Notes: a model not told the origin generated them from the sequence alone. 34,010 bases of DNA from CAZNPW01 sp964575185 (GCA_964575185.1 CAZNPW010000033.1:1-34010); one strand, 5' to 3'; counted from the stretch's first letter, positions 20,703-29,532 are shown. Numbers and translations: made by a program.

Positions 20703-21556
20703 CAGCCCGCGACGATCGGCGTGCGCAGCGTGCCGATCCCCTCGGCCGCGATCTCGACCACGTCGCCGGGGGAAAGGAACACCTGCGGGTTGCGGAACAC
20801 CCCCACCCCGGCGGGCGTGCCGGTGGTCACGATGTCGCCCGGCTCCAGCGGCATGACGCCCGACAGGAAGGCGATCAAGCGGGGCAGCGGGAACAGCCAG
20901 TCCGAGGTGCGCCCGTCCTGCAGCTTCGTCCCGTTGACGTGGGTGGTCAGCCGCACGTCGCCGGGGTCGAGCGCGTCGGCGGTGACGATGCAGGGACCGA
21001 TCGGCGCATAGCCCGCGAAGTTCTTGCCGAGCGTGATCTGCGCGTCCTTGAACTGCACGTCGCGCGCGGACAGGTCGTTCAGGAGCGTATAGCCGAAGAC
21101 GGCGGGCATCACCTGATCCTCGGTCGCCTGGTGCAGGGCCGCGCCGATGACGGCCGCGAACTCCACCTCGTAGTCCATCTGCGCGACGCGCGGGTGGCGG
21201 GCGACGGGGGTGTCGGGGCCGACCACCGACGAGGGCAGCTTGGCGAAGAAGAAGGGCTCTTCGGGCATCTTCGCGTTGGGGTTCTCGGTCGCGTGGGCGC
21301 GGTAGTTGATGCCGGAGCACAGCGCCTTGCCGGGCCGGATCGGCGCGTGCAGGCGGGCGTCGCGCAAGGCGTGGCGGGGGGCGCGGGGCAGGCCCTCGCG
21401 GATCGCGGCGAGCCGGGCGGGGCCGCCGCGGATCACCTGCATCAGGTCGGCGGCGAGCCCGGCCTCGGTCAGGCTCGCGACCGCGTCGCCGTCGAGCACG
21501 CCCGCCTGGGGCGACCCGCCGGCGCGGCCGGGCAGGGAAAAGGTGACCAGTTTCAT
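20702..21556 (-). CDS. Fumarylacetoacetate hydrolase family protein
   Basis: 284 residues with an N-terminal extension and a C-terminal FAH barrel. Motifs: CSGINYRAHATE (about 80-91), then FFFAKLPSSVVG, DYEVEFAAVIG with metal-binding acidic residues (D128, E130, E132), DLSARDVQFKD and GDIVTTGTPAGVG. Family members cleave 2,4-diketo acids or decarboxylate and hydrate keto acids; in sugar-acid clusters they often act on 2,4-diketo-3-deoxy acids (as in L-fucose or L-rhamnose oxidative pathways). The exact substrate is not decidable here. Start and stop overlap both neighbours (ATGA and TGATG). Confidence 0.85.
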   Translation of the reverse strand: MKLVTFSLPGRAGGSPQAGVLDGDAVASLTEAGLAADLMQVIRGGPARLAAIREGLPRAPRHALRDARLHAPIRPGKALCSGINYRAHATENPNAKMPEEPFFFAKLPSSVVGPDTPVARHPRVAQMDYEVEFAAVIGAALHQATEDQVMPAVFGYTLLNDLSARDVQFKDAQITLGKNFAGYAPIGPCIVTADALDPGDVRLTTHVNGTKLQDGRTSDWLFPLPRLIAFLSGVMPLEPGDIVTTGTPAGVGVFRNPQVFLSPGDVVEIAAEGIGTLRTPIVAG

Positions 21557-22572
21557 GGCGTCTCCAGCGCGAAGATGATCTTGTGATGGGCGGCGGGGTC
21601 GGCGGAAAGGCGCGCGAAGGCGGCAGGCGCCTCGGCCAGGGCCATGCGGGTGGCGATCCGCAGGTATCCGATGTGCCCCCCGGCAAGAAGCCGCAGCGCC
21701 TCGGGGAAGCAGCCGGTCGAGGCGCGCGAGCCGTGCAGCGTGACCTCATTGCGCGTCAGGTCGAGGCCGGGGAAGGCCACGGTCGTGCCCTTGGGCACGA
21801 GGCCCAGGATCACGATCCGCCCGCCCGCGGCGACGAGGCCGACCGTCGCCTCGATGGCCGCGACCGCCCCGGTCGCCTCCATCACGACCGGCATCCCCTC
21901 GCCCGCGGTCAGCTCCGCGACCGCCTCGCCCAGCCCCGGCCCGGCGGGCAGCGTCTTCACCCCCAGGTCGCGGGCGATGGCCAGGCGCGTGTCGTTCAGG
22001 TCGGCCACCCAGACCTCGGCCCCGCGTTCGCGCGCGACCTCGGCCGCGGCGAGGCCGATCGGCCCCGCGCCCAGGATCAGCACCCGGTCGCCCGCCGCCA
22101 CCTCGCCCCGGTTGCAGCCCTGCACGCCGATGGCGACGGGTTCTGCGAAGGCCGCTTCGACCATCCCCAGCCCCTCGGGGACCTCGTGCAGGTGCGTCGC
22201 GGGGGCGGTCAGGTGCTCGGCGAAGCCGCCGTCGCGGTGCACCCCGATGATCTGGAGGTTCGCGCAGCAGTTGGGCTTGCCCACCCGGCAGGGGTAGCAG
22301 TGCCCGCAGCCGATGAAGGGCTCCACCACCACGCGGGTCCCGACCGGAGGGCCGGAGACGCCGGGGCCGAGGGCCGCGACCGTGCCCGCGATCTCGTGGC
22401 AGCCGATGCGGGGGAAGGTGACGTAGGGGTTCTTGCCGGTGTAGATATAGAGGTCCCCGGCGCAGAGGCCCGCCGCCCCGACCGCAACCCGCACCTCGCC
22501 CGGCCCCGGGTCGGGCAGCGGCCGGTCGGCCAGCTCCGCCGCGCCCGGGGCGGGAAAGACTAGCGCCCTCAT
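21553..22572 (-). CDS. Zinc-dependent alcohol dehydrogenase (MDR family)
   Basis: 339 residues. MDR fold with a catalytic zinc site (C37 in GLCAGDL, then GCHE around 58-60) and the four-cysteine structural zinc loop GCGHCYPCRVGKPNCC (C89, C92, C95, C103). Rossmann motif GAGPIGLAAAE binds NAD(P); D in VADLNDTR suggests NAD preference. Closest in style to polyol or sugar dehydrogenases such as L-idonate or sorbitol dehydrogenase; in this cluster it probably oxidises the imported sugar, polyol or an acid. ATG at 22572 overlaps the stop of the upstream lactonase-like gene and its stop overlaps the FAH start. Confidence 0.88.
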   Translation of the reverse strand: MRALVFPAPGAAELADRPLPDPGPGEVRVAVGAAGLCAGDLYIYTGKNPYVTFPRIGCHEIAGTVAALGPGVSGPPVGTRVVVEPFIGCGHCYPCRVGKPNCCANLQIIGVHRDGGFAEHLTAPATHLHEVPEGLGMVEAAFAEPVAIGVQGCNRGEVAAGDRVLILGAGPIGLAAAEVARERGAEVWVADLNDTRLAIARDLGVKTLPAGPGLGEAVAELTAGEGMPVVMEATGAVAAIEATVGLVAAGGRIVILGLVPKGTTVAFPGLDLTRNEVTLHGSRASTGCFPEALRLLAGGHIGYLRIATRMALAEAPAAFARLSADPAAHHKIIFALETP

Positions 22573-23372
22573 TCCCGCACCCGCCGCCCGTCGGGGCCGA
22601 AGGCGATCCAGTCGCCCGCGCGCAGCAGCACGGTGTCGCCCACCGCCTCGCCCCGCGCGACCGCGGCGTCGTGGTGGGCCATGTAGGCCGCCACGTCGGG
22701 GTCGCCGTCGAGCGTGATGTAATGGCAGGGCAGCACCGTCTGCAGCCCCAACCACTGCGCGGCGAGGAACCCCTCGTAGGGCGACATCTCGGCCGTCAGC
22801 ATTTCGCCCGGCATGGGAAAGCGGTGCAGGATCTCGCGCGGGTTGCCGATGCCGATGCAGCCGATGTTGGGCCGGTAGAGCTCGGCCTGGAGCTTCAGGT
22901 CGGAAAACAGCGCGGTGTCGCCGTAGTGGTAGAAGCGCACGCCCTCGTCGGCATAGACGATGAAGGCCATCGGCACGCCCGAGATGAAGCTGCCGTCCTT
23001 CAGGCGGATCTGGCTCCAGTGGTGGCATTCGAGCGGCTGGATCTCGATCCCCGCGACGCGGACGCGGATGCCCCAGGTGGTCGCGCGGACCTGCTCGGCC
23101 GGGATGCCGCGGTCGATCAGCCAGGCCTTGACCTCGCCGCCGCAGACGACGGGGCAGCCGTAGCGGGCGGCGATCCTGTCGGTATCGCCCAGGTGGTCGA
23201 CCGCGGCATGGCTGACCACCACCAGGTCCACGCGGTCGAAGTCGGTCGACCGGCAGGCGGCGCCCGGGTTGTCGTCGAGGAAGGGGTCGCACAGGATGCG
23301 CAGGCCCGCGCGGGTCACGATCTCGTAGGCCGCGACGCCGTGAAAGCGGATGCGGGTGTGGGGGTGCGGCAT
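22569..23372 (-). CDS. Metallo-beta-lactamase-fold hydrolase (UlaG/UPF0173-like, possible lactonase)
   Basis: 267 residues from ATG at 23372; the frame extends to 23432, but that would add a Pro/Ser-rich leader without similarity. The metal site is VVSHAAVDHLGD (H55-x3-D59-H60), followed by ECHHWSQ, YHYGDTALFSD and PCHYITLDGDPD further on. The family includes UlaG (L-ascorbate-6-phosphate lactonase) and uncharacterised metal-dependent hydrolases. Between a sugar importer and dehydrogenases, opening of a sugar lactone is a plausible role; this is inference. It follows the binding-protein gene by 67 bp, and its stop overlaps the alcohol dehydrogenase start. Confidence 0.8.
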   Translation of the reverse strand: MPHPHTRIRFHGVAAYEIVTRAGLRILCDPFLDDNPGAACRSTDFDRVDLVVVSHAAVDHLGDTDRIAARYGCPVVCGGEVKAWLIDRGIPAEQVRATTWGIRVRVAGIEIQPLECHHWSQIRLKDGSFISGVPMAFIVYADEGVRFYHYGDTALFSDLKLQAELYRPNIGCIGIGNPREILHRFPMPGEMLTAEMSPYEGFLAAQWLGLQTVLPCHYITLDGDPDVAAYMAHHDAAVARGEAVGDTVLLRAGDWIAFGPDGRRVRE

Positions 23373-23439
23373 GGCAGGGCTTTCGGGGAAGGGGGACGGG
23401 ACCGCGCCGGGGGAGCATCCGGCGCGGCCCACGGGGGGG

Positions 23440-24447
23440 CTACTGCACGCCGAGCGCGGTCAGCACGCCCGCCACGTTGTCGGCGGTGATGACCGCGACG
23501 CCCGTGTCGATCGTGTCGGGGATCGGCCGGCCGCCGTTGGCGCCGTCGAGCCCCGCGGTCCTCAGCCCGTTGGTGCGGTAGTCGTGCAGCATCTTGATCG
23601 AGTAATAGATGAAGAGCTCGCGGTTCTGCACGATGATGCCCTGGACCCAGCCCTCCTGCGCGGTCTTGAAGAAGTCGGGCGTCTGCTCCATCGCGGTGAC
23701 CTTGATGTCGCCGGGGTTCTTGCCCGCCTCGCGCAGGGCGGTGACGATGCCCGCGCCGCTTTCGCTGTCGAAGCCCGCGATGCCCTTCAGGTTCGGGTAG
23801 GCGGCCAGCAGCGCGGCGGTCACCTGCGCGGCCTTCTGCGCGTCGCCGCCGTCGTCCTCGTTGGCGACGATGTTGTATTTCCCGCCGCCGTTGGCCTGCA
23901 GGTAGGCCTGGAAGCCCGCGACCGCCTCGCGCATGTTGCCCGCGTTGATGATCGACATCATCGCGATGTCGCCGCCGTCGGGCAGTTCCTCCATCATCTT
24001 CCTGGCCTGCGACACGCCCACCTGCGTCCAGATCGTGCCGATGTAGGCGAGCCGCCCGCTGTCGGGCAGGTCGCCGTCGACCACGACCGTCGGCACCCCG
24101 GCCTCGAGGCAGCGCTTCACGGGTTCGGTCAGCGACGGGTCCCAGCCGCCCACCACCGCCACGCCCGAGGGGTTCTGCGCGCAGACCTGGTCCACCGCCG
24201 AGATGAACCCGGGCAGGTCGAAGTCGGTGGGGCCCGCGACGATGACCTTGACGCCCAGCTCCTCGGCCACCTTCTTCATGCCGACGTAGTCGTATTGCAC
24301 GAACAGGGGCAGGTTCGCCTTGTTCGAGATCCAGTAGTAGGTGTCGGTGGCGTCGGCAGGCCCGAACTCGGATTCCTGCGCCGCCACCGGTCCCAGGCTC
24401 GCGCCAAGGGCCAGCAGGACGGCGGCCACTTTCGTCAGGTGCTTCAT
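23440..24447 (-). CDS. Sugar ABC transporter substrate-binding protein
   Basis: 335 residues. A standard Sec signal peptide (about 1-23, LTKVAAVLLALGASLGPVAAQ) is followed by a Peripla_BP_4 (ribose-type) fold, for example YYWISNKANLPLFVQYDYVGMKKVAEELGVKVIVAGPTDFDLPGFISAVDQ, GGWDPSLTEPVKRCLEAGVPTVVVDGD and the hinge region AGFDSESGAGIVTALREAG. The protein works in the periplasm with the downstream-facing importer. It has a strong ribosome binding site (GGGAGGAAC). A 7-bp GC hairpin sits in the 62-bp gap between the permease stop and this start, and could raise the level of this message relative to the permease. Confidence 0.92.
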   Translation of the reverse strand: MKHLTKVAAVLLALGASLGPVAAQESEFGPADATDTYYWISNKANLPLFVQYDYVGMKKVAEELGVKVIVAGPTDFDLPGFISAVDQVCAQNPSGVAVVGGWDPSLTEPVKRCLEAGVPTVVVDGDLPDSGRLAYIGTIWTQVGVSQARKMMEELPDGGDIAMMSIINAGNMREAVAGFQAYLQANGGGKYNIVANEDDGGDAQKAAQVTAALLAAYPNLKGIAGFDSESGAGIVTALREAGKNPGDIKVTAMEQTPDFFKTAQEGWVQGIIVQNRELFIYYSIKMLHDYRTNGLRTAGLDGANGGRPIPDTIDTGVAVITADNVAGVLTALGVQ

Positions 24448-24481
24448 CGGTTCCTCCCTCGAAGCGGTTGCACGTCACGGA

Positions 24482-24498
24482 CCGGGCCGGTGGCCCGG
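24482..24498 (-). promoter_or_regulatory. Intra-operon hairpin ahead of the binding-protein gene
   Basis: CCGGGCC (24482-24488), loop GGT, GGCCCGG (24492-24498). It lies between the permease stop and the binding-protein start. Such hairpins stabilise the downstream binding-protein mRNA or attenuate transcription within ABC operons; the role is inferred. Confidence 0.5.
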
Positions 24499-24509
24499 GG
24501 TCGAAAGGA

Positions 24510-25505
24510 TCAGGCGCGCTGGTTGCCCTTGAAGCGGTCGAGCGACACGGCCAGCAGCAAGACGATGCCGATCACGATGCCCTGCCAGAACACGCCCACG
24601 CGGTTGATGATCATGGCGTTCTCGACCAGCGCGATGAACACCACGCCCAGGATGCCGCCCAGGATGCGCCCCTCGCCGCCCTTCAGGCTCGCCCCGCCGA
24701 GGACCGTCGCGGTGATGACCTTGAGTTCGATCCCCACGCCCGCGTTGACGACGGCCGAGTTCAGCCGCGCGGCATAGAGCACCCCCGCGATGGCCGACAG
24801 GATGCCCATCAGCACGAAGCCGAGAAGCGTCAGCCGGTCGACGCGGATGCCCGACAGCTTGGCCGCCCGGGCGTTGCCGCCGATGAAGTAGTACTGCCGG
24901 AAGAACGGCGTCTGCGCGATCAGGAAACCCATGACGAGGGCGATCAGCAGCATCACCCAGAACAGCGCGGCCAGGCCGAACACGGGGTCGGTGATGCGGC
25001 CGAAATCGGCGAAGGCGTCCGAGATCGGGGTCACGCCGGTGCCCGCGGTGACGTAGGTCAGCCCGCGGTAGATGGCCATGGTGGCCAGCGTCGCGATCAG
25101 CGCGTTGATCCCCACCCGCGTCACGATCAGCCCGTTGACCAGCCCCGCCAGCGCGCCGACCGCGATGCCGACCAGCGACCCCGTCACCGGGTCCATCCCC
25201 CACCAGCCGATGACCACCCCCGCCCAGACCCCGGCCAGCGCCAGGGTCGATCCGCAGGACAGGTCGAACGTGCCCGCGATCATCAGGAGCATCATCCCGC
25301 AGACCAGGATGCCGACCGGGGCGAGGTTCAGGAACACCGCGCGCAGGTTGGCCGCGGTGGGGAAGTTCTGCGGATAGACGATGGACATCGCGATCACCAG
25401 GATCACGACCAGGATGCCCAGCGTCAGCTCGCGCGAGTTGGCGAGCAGCCGCAGCGTCCTTGAACCCGCGGACGCGGCCGGACGGGCGATGGTGGTGTCG
25501 GTCAT
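24510..25505 (-). CDS. Monosaccharide ABC transporter permease (RbsC-like)
   Basis: 331 residues with about ten membrane segments, BPD_transp_2 family. Conserved features include GMMLLMIAGTFDLSCGSTLALAGVWAG and the coupling loop GGNARAAKLSGIRVDRLTLLGFVLMG. ATG at 25505 overlaps the stop of the ATP-binding gene (ATGA). Forms the inner-membrane pore of the importer, presumably as a homodimer because only one permease gene is present. Confidence 0.92.
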   Translation of the reverse strand: MTDTTIARPAASAGSRTLRLLANSRELTLGILVVILVIAMSIVYPQNFPTAANLRAVFLNLAPVGILVCGMMLLMIAGTFDLSCGSTLALAGVWAGVVIGWWGMDPVTGSLVGIAVGALAGLVNGLIVTRVGINALIATLATMAIYRGLTYVTAGTGVTPISDAFADFGRITDPVFGLAALFWVMLLIALVMGFLIAQTPFFRQYYFIGGNARAAKLSGIRVDRLTLLGFVLMGILSAIAGVLYAARLNSAVVNAGVGIELKVITATVLGGASLKGGEGRILGGILGVVFIALVENAMIINRVGVFWQGIVIGIVLLLAVSLDRFKGNQRA

Positions 25506-27022
25506 GCGGACATCCTTTCCGGCGCGGCCTTGGGCAGGGTGGTGAAGCGGGTGGCGAGCCGCAGGATCGCCTCTTCGGTCGCGCCCTCGCCCGGCAATTC
25601 GCCCGCAAGCTGGCCGTCGGCCATCACGACGATCCGGTCGGCGAGCGCCAGCACCTCGGGCAGGTCCGACGACACCACGACCAGCGCGACGCCGCGGTCG
25701 GCGAGGCTGCGCAGCAGGCGGTAGATCTCGGCCCGCGCGCCGACGTCGACGCCGCGCGTGGGTTCGTCCACGATCAGGAGCCGCGGGTCGGTCGCCAGCC
25801 ACTTGGCGATCAGCACCTTCTGCTGGTTGCCGCCCGACAGGTTGCCGACCACCTGGTCGGCGGAAGGGGTCGCGATCTTCAGCTCGTCGATGAACCGCCG
25901 CGTCACCGCCTCGGCCTTGGGGCGCGAGGCGCGCAGGCCCTGGGTCAGCCGCCCCGCGATGGCGACCGTCAGGTTGTCGCGCAGGCTCATGTCGAGGAAA
26001 AGCCCCGCGTGCTTGCGGTCCTCGGGCACCATGCCGATGCCCGCGCGGATCGCCTCGACCGGCTCGCGGGCGCGGAAGGGCGCGCCGTGCAGGGCCACCT
26101 GCCCCGCGGTGATCCGGCGCAGGCCGAAGACGGCCTCGCAGAAGTCCGACCGACCGGCGCCGATCAGGCCGGCGAGGCAGACGATCTCGCCCGCCCTGAC
26201 AGTCAGCGACATGTCGCGGACGGCGGGCGGGGCGGCGACGCCCCGCGCCTCCAGCACCACCGCGCCCGGCGCGCCGCGCGTGGCCGCGCGATCGAGCCGC
26301 ACCTCGCGGCCGACCATCATGCGGATCAGGTCCTGCGGGGCCACCGCCGCCACGTCCTCGGTGCCGACCAGGCGACCGTCCTTCAGCACCGTGACGCGGT
26401 GGCACAGCGCGAAGATCTCGGCCAGCCGGTGGCTGACATAGACGACCGACACCCCGCCGCGCGCCAGCGTGCGGACGATGTCGAAGAGCTTCTCGCTTTC
26501 CGTCAGGGTCAGCGCGGCGGTGGGTTCGTCCAGGATCAGGACCTTCAGGTCGCGGCTCAGGCACTTGGCGATCTCGACCACCTGCGCCTCGGCGGGCGAC
26601 AGGTCGGCGACCCAGCGGCGCGGGTCGATGGCGACGCCCAGCCGCGCGATCAGCGCCGCCGCCTGCGCGTTCATCGCCCGCCGGTCGATCCGCCCGAAGC
26701 GGCCCTTGGGCTGGCGGCCGGCAAAGACGTTCTCGGCCACCGAAAGCTGCCCGACGAGACTCCCCTCCTGGTGCACGATCCCGATGCCCGCGTCATGCGC
26801 GTCGCGTTCGTCGATCCGCCCCAGCACCCGGCCATCGAGCGCCACCGTCCCCTCGTCCGCGGTGTAGACCCCGGCCACGATCTTGCCGAGCGTCGACTTC
26901 CCCGCCCCGTTCTCGCCCAAAAGCGCGTGGATCTCGCCCGGCCGGACGGTCAGCCCCACGCCGTCGAGCGCCCGCACCCCGGGGAACGCCTTGCCCAGCC
27001 CGGTGACCACCAGCCGCGTCAT
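25502..27022 (-). CDS. Monosaccharide ABC transporter ATP-binding protein (RbsA-like, two ATPase domains)
   Basis: 506 residues, two fused ATPase domains. First domain: Walker A GENGAGKST (about 35-43), signature LSPAEAQ in place of LSGGQ, Walker B LILDEPTAALT. Second domain: GLIGAGRSD, in which the Walker A lysine is replaced by arginine, with signature LSGGNQQKV and Walker B LIVDEPTRGVD. This asymmetry is normal for the ribose-type importer ATPases. ATG at 27022 overlaps the stop of the SDR gene. It energises uptake of the sugar delivered by the periplasmic binding protein. The frame extends upstream to 27232, but that is antisense shadow of the SDR gene. Confidence 0.93.
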   Translation of the reverse strand: MTRLVVTGLGKAFPGVRALDGVGLTVRPGEIHALLGENGAGKSTLGKIVAGVYTADEGTVALDGRVLGRIDERDAHDAGIGIVHQEGSLVGQLSVAENVFAGRQPKGRFGRIDRRAMNAQAAALIARLGVAIDPRRWVADLSPAEAQVVEIAKCLSRDLKVLILDEPTAALTLTESEKLFDIVRTLARGGVSVVYVSHRLAEIFALCHRVTVLKDGRLVGTEDVAAVAPQDLIRMMVGREVRLDRAATRGAPGAVVLEARGVAAPPAVRDMSLTVRAGEIVCLAGLIGAGRSDFCEAVFGLRRITAGQVALHGAPFRAREPVEAIRAGIGMVPEDRKHAGLFLDMSLRDNLTVAIAGRLTQGLRASRPKAEAVTRRFIDELKIATPSADQVVGNLSGGNQQKVLIAKWLATDPRLLIVDEPTRGVDVGARAEIYRLLRSLADRGVALVVVSSDLPEVLALADRIVVMADGQLAGELPGEGATEEAILRLATRFTTLPKAAPERMSA

Positions 27023-27768
27023 GCCGCCGTCGCCCCCCCGTCGACCAGGAAGGCGGCCCCCGTGGCATAGCGGCTTTCGTCCGCCGCCAGGTAGACCGCC
27101 GCGTGCGCGATGTCCTCGGGCGACCCCAGGCCCAGCGGGTGCATCCGCACCACCTCGGCATGGACCGCTTGCGGATCGGCCTGCTGCGCCAGGAACCCGC
27201 GGTAGAGCGGCGTGTCGATCGTGCCGGGGCACAGCGCGTTGACGCGGATGCGGTCGGGCGCAAGTCCCGTCGCCATCGACCGCGACAGCTGCACCATCGC
27301 GGCCTTCGACGCGCAGTAGGCCGGGTGCATGGCAAAGCCGATGAAGGCGCTTTCGCTGGCGATGTTGACGATCGCCCCGCCGCCCGCGGCGCGCATCGCC
27401 GGGATCACCTCGCGCGACATCAGGTAGACCGACTTGACGTTGACCGCGAAGGTCAGGTCCCAGTCGGCCTCGCCGATCGCCTCGACCCCGCCGGTGATCG
27501 AGATGCCCGCGTTGTTCACCAGCACCGTGCAGGGACCGAGCGCCGCGGTTGCCTCGGCCACGGCGGCGCGGACGGAGCCGGCGCTCGCCACGTCGCAGGT
27601 GACGGCGACAGCGCCCGGCAGCCCCGCGGCGACCCGCCCCGCCCCCGCGCCGTCGCGGTCGAGCACCGCGACCCGCGCCCCTTCGCGCGCGAAGGCCACC
27701 GCGATGGCCGCGCCGATCGCCCCGGCGGCCCCGGTCACGATCGCGACCTTCCCCGCCAGCCGGCCCAT
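27019..27768 (-). CDS. Short-chain dehydrogenase/reductase
   Basis: 249 residues, ATG at 27768 overlapping the upstream stop (TGATG); a GTG one codon earlier is possible. Classical SDR: TGAAGAIG cofactor motif (about 12-19), D60, NNAG (85-88), catalytic S138-type serine with YCASK (Y151, K155), then a NxxxPG region (NALCPGTIDTP). The residue after the second strand, D in VLDRDG, suggests NAD preference. It probably oxidises a sugar or sugar acid of the pathway. It is the second gene of the minus-strand operon. Confidence 0.9.
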   Translation of the reverse strand: MGRLAGKVAIVTGAAGAIGAAIAVAFAREGARVAVLDRDGAGAGRVAAGLPGAVAVTCDVASAGSVRAAVAEATAALGPCTVLVNNAGISITGGVEAIGEADWDLTFAVNVKSVYLMSREVIPAMRAAGGGAIVNIASESAFIGFAMHPAYCASKAAMVQLSRSMATGLAPDRIRVNALCPGTIDTPLYRGFLAQQADPQAVHAEVVRMHPLGLGSPEDIAHAAVYLAADESRYATGAAFLVDGGATAA

Positions 27769-28706
27769 CACGCGGCCCGTTCCGCCAGGTACTTGGCCTG
27801 CAGCGCCGTCACCAGCGCGACCATCGTGTCGTTGACCGGCGTGGCCACCCCCGCCTCGCGCCCCGCCGCCGCGATGGCACCGTTGATGACCTCGATCTCG
27901 GTCTGCCGGCCTGCCTCCACGTCCTGCAGCATCGACGCCTTGCCGCCGATGGCCTTCTCCAGCAGGCCCGTGATCGCCGCCCAGCGTTCCTGGTAGTCGA
28001 GCGCGATGCCCTTGGCCCGCGCCACCGCCACGACCTCGGCCAGGATCGCCTCCATCTGCGCCTTCGCCGCCGGATAGGCGACGAGCTCATGCGCGAAGAA
28101 CCGCAACAGCGCCGAGGTCGGCAGCGTGCAGCAGTTGAGCGCGAGCTTCTTCCACACCTCATCGAGGATGCGCGGGCTGACCGTGGTGTCGAACCCCGCG
28201 CTGCGCAGCGCCGCCTCCACCGCCTGCAGCCGCGGCGTGACCGAGCCGTCAAGCTCGCCCAGGAAGGTCATGCCGGTGCCGGGATGCTTCACCCGCCCGG
28301 GGCCGAGCAGCGTGCCGCCGTGGTAGGTCAGCCCCACGAGCACGCGGTCGCGGCCCGCGATCGCGGCGATCCGGTCGACGTTGCCCCAGCCGTTCTGCAA
28401 GGACAGGATCGCGGTCCGCTCGCCGATCATCGGCCCGGCCGCGGTGATGGCGGCGGCGGTGTGGTAGCACTTGACGAAGTTGACGATCAGGTCCACCGGC
28501 CCGACCGAGGCCGGATCGTCGGTCGCGCGGATCGGGAAGACGGGGGTGCTGCCGTCCTTCTCCTCGACCGCCAGCCCGTCGCGGTTGATCGCGTCGATGG
28601 CGAGGCGGGACACGTCGACCAGCGTGGTGTCGTGGCCCGCGCGCGACAGGTAGGCCCCGAAGATGCCCCCCATGGCCCCCGCACCGCCCAGAATGGCGAT
28701 CCGCAT
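27768..28706 (-). CDS. Ketopantoate reductase (ApbA/PanE)-family dehydrogenase
   Basis: 312 residues from the ATG at 28706, chosen because GGGAGGGG lies upstream. N-terminal Rossmann domain with GGAGAMG (7-13) followed by VNFVKCYHT and LSLQNGWGN, typical of the family; C-terminal helical domain with VWKKLALNCCTLPTSALL, holding the conserved lysine and the structural N/C region. Genuine PanE reduces ketopantoate, but paralogues in catabolic clusters act on other 2-hydroxy or 2-keto acids. Heading an operon with an acid-sugar kinase opposite, it may oxidise the tetronate or a longer sugar acid; this is an inference. First gene of the minus-strand operon. Confidence 0.85.
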   Translation of the reverse strand: MRIAILGGAGAMGGIFGAYLSRAGHDTTLVDVSRLAIDAINRDGLAVEEKDGSTPVFPIRATDDPASVGPVDLIVNFVKCYHTAAAITAAGPMIGERTAILSLQNGWGNVDRIAAIAGRDRVLVGLTYHGGTLLGPGRVKHPGTGMTFLGELDGSVTPRLQAVEAALRSAGFDTTVSPRILDEVWKKLALNCCTLPTSALLRFFAHELVAYPAAKAQMEAILAEVVAVARAKGIALDYQERWAAITGLLEKAIGGKASMLQDVEAGRQTEIEVINGAIAAAGREAGVATPVNDTMVALVTALQAKYLAERAA

Positions 28707-28791
28707 CGGTCGTCCCCCCTCCCCGTGATGTCCAGCCTGCCCGATTGCCAGACTGTCCATTTCGCCTTACGTTGTCGTCATGTCTCATGGC

Positions 28792-28797
28792 TGTCAA
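28792..28797 (-). promoter_or_regulatory. Possible -35 element (TTGACA) of the minus-strand sugar operon
   Basis: TTGACA on the minus strand about 90 bases before the dehydrogenase start. The expected -10 position is poorly matched, so the promoter is tentative and likely activator- or repressor-controlled. It lies in the 112-bp divergent region together with the FadR gene start. Confidence 0.35.
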
Positions 28798-28818
28798 GCA
28801 TGATGGTATGAAAGGTCG

Positions 28819-29532
28819 ATGGTAGAACCAATCCAGATCGAACGCCGGAAGCTGTTCGAGCACGTTGCCGAGCATCTCGAAGGGCTTATCCTGTCGGGCA
28901 AGCTCAAGCCCGGCCAGCGCCTGCCCCCCGAACGCGAGCTGCAGACGGCCTTCGGCGTCGGCCGCCCGGCGATTCGCGAGGCGCTCATCACGCTGGAACG
29001 TGCCGGGCTGGTCGAGATCGGCAACGGCGCCCCCGCGCGCGTGGCGCTGCCATCGGCGCAGGGCCTTCTCCTGTCGATGGTCCCTTCGGTCCGCCACATG
29101 CTGTCCACCGCCGAGGGCAACCGCTCGTTCCAGGCGATCCGCCTCCTCGTCGAGGTCGGCCTCGTGCGCCAGGCCGCCAAGGAGGCGACACCGGCCTTCA
29201 TCGCCGACCTGCGCGCGGCGCTCGACGACAACTGGGCGGCGATCGACAACGCCGAGCGCTTCATCCCGTCGGACGTGCAGTTCCACTACGTGATCGGGGC
29301 CTTCGCGGGCGACCCGGCGATCCTTGCCATCCACGCCACGGTCAACGACTGGCTCGTCCACCAGCGCAAGGTCGCGGGCCGCGCCCCCGGCGAGCGCGCC
29401 CGGGCGGCCGAAGCGCATGGCCGGATCCTCGACGCCATCGCCGCGCGCGACCCCGACGCGGCCGAGGCCGCGATGCGCGCGCATCTCGCCTCGGGCTGGG
29501 CCAGCTACTGGAACCACGTCGAAGATGACTGA
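28819..29532 (+). CDS. FadR-subfamily GntR regulator of the sugar-acid cluster
   Basis: 237 residues. An N-terminal winged helix (about 8-75, LSGKLKPGQRLPPERELQTAFGVGRPAIREALITLERAGLVEIGNG) with the GntR signature LP-x-ERELQ...RPAIREAL is followed by an FCD ligand-binding helical bundle (about 95-225, including LLVEVGLVRQAA and AHGRILDAIAARDPDAAEAAMRAHL). FCD regulators typically bind sugar acids. It is divergent from the nine-gene operon and overlaps otnK downstream (ATG at 29525 inside its 3' end), so it likely controls both directions. A palindrome of the GntR/FadR type overlaps its start codon. Confidence 0.9.
   Translation: MVEPIQIERRKLFEHVAEHLEGLILSGKLKPGQRLPPERELQTAFGVGRPAIREALITLERAGLVEIGNGAPARVALPSAQGLLLSMVPSVRHMLSTAEGNRSFQAIRLLVEVGLVRQAAKEATPAFIADLRAALDDNWAAIDNAERFIPSDVQFHYVIGAFAGDPAILAIHATVNDWLVHQRKVAGRAPGERARAAEAHGRILDAIAARDPDAAEAAMRAHLASGWASYWNHVEDD
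28820..28830. promoter_or_regulatory. Candidate FadR-type operator TGGTAGAACCA at the regulator's start codon
   Basis: TGGT-AGA-ACCA is an 11-bp palindrome of the TGGT-N3-ACCA form common to FadR-subfamily regulators. It covers codons 1-4 of the regulator. The motif ATGGTA is repeated at 28803-28808, 16 bp upstream. Autoregulation is suggested; the match might also be chance because the sequence is coding. Confidence 0.45.
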
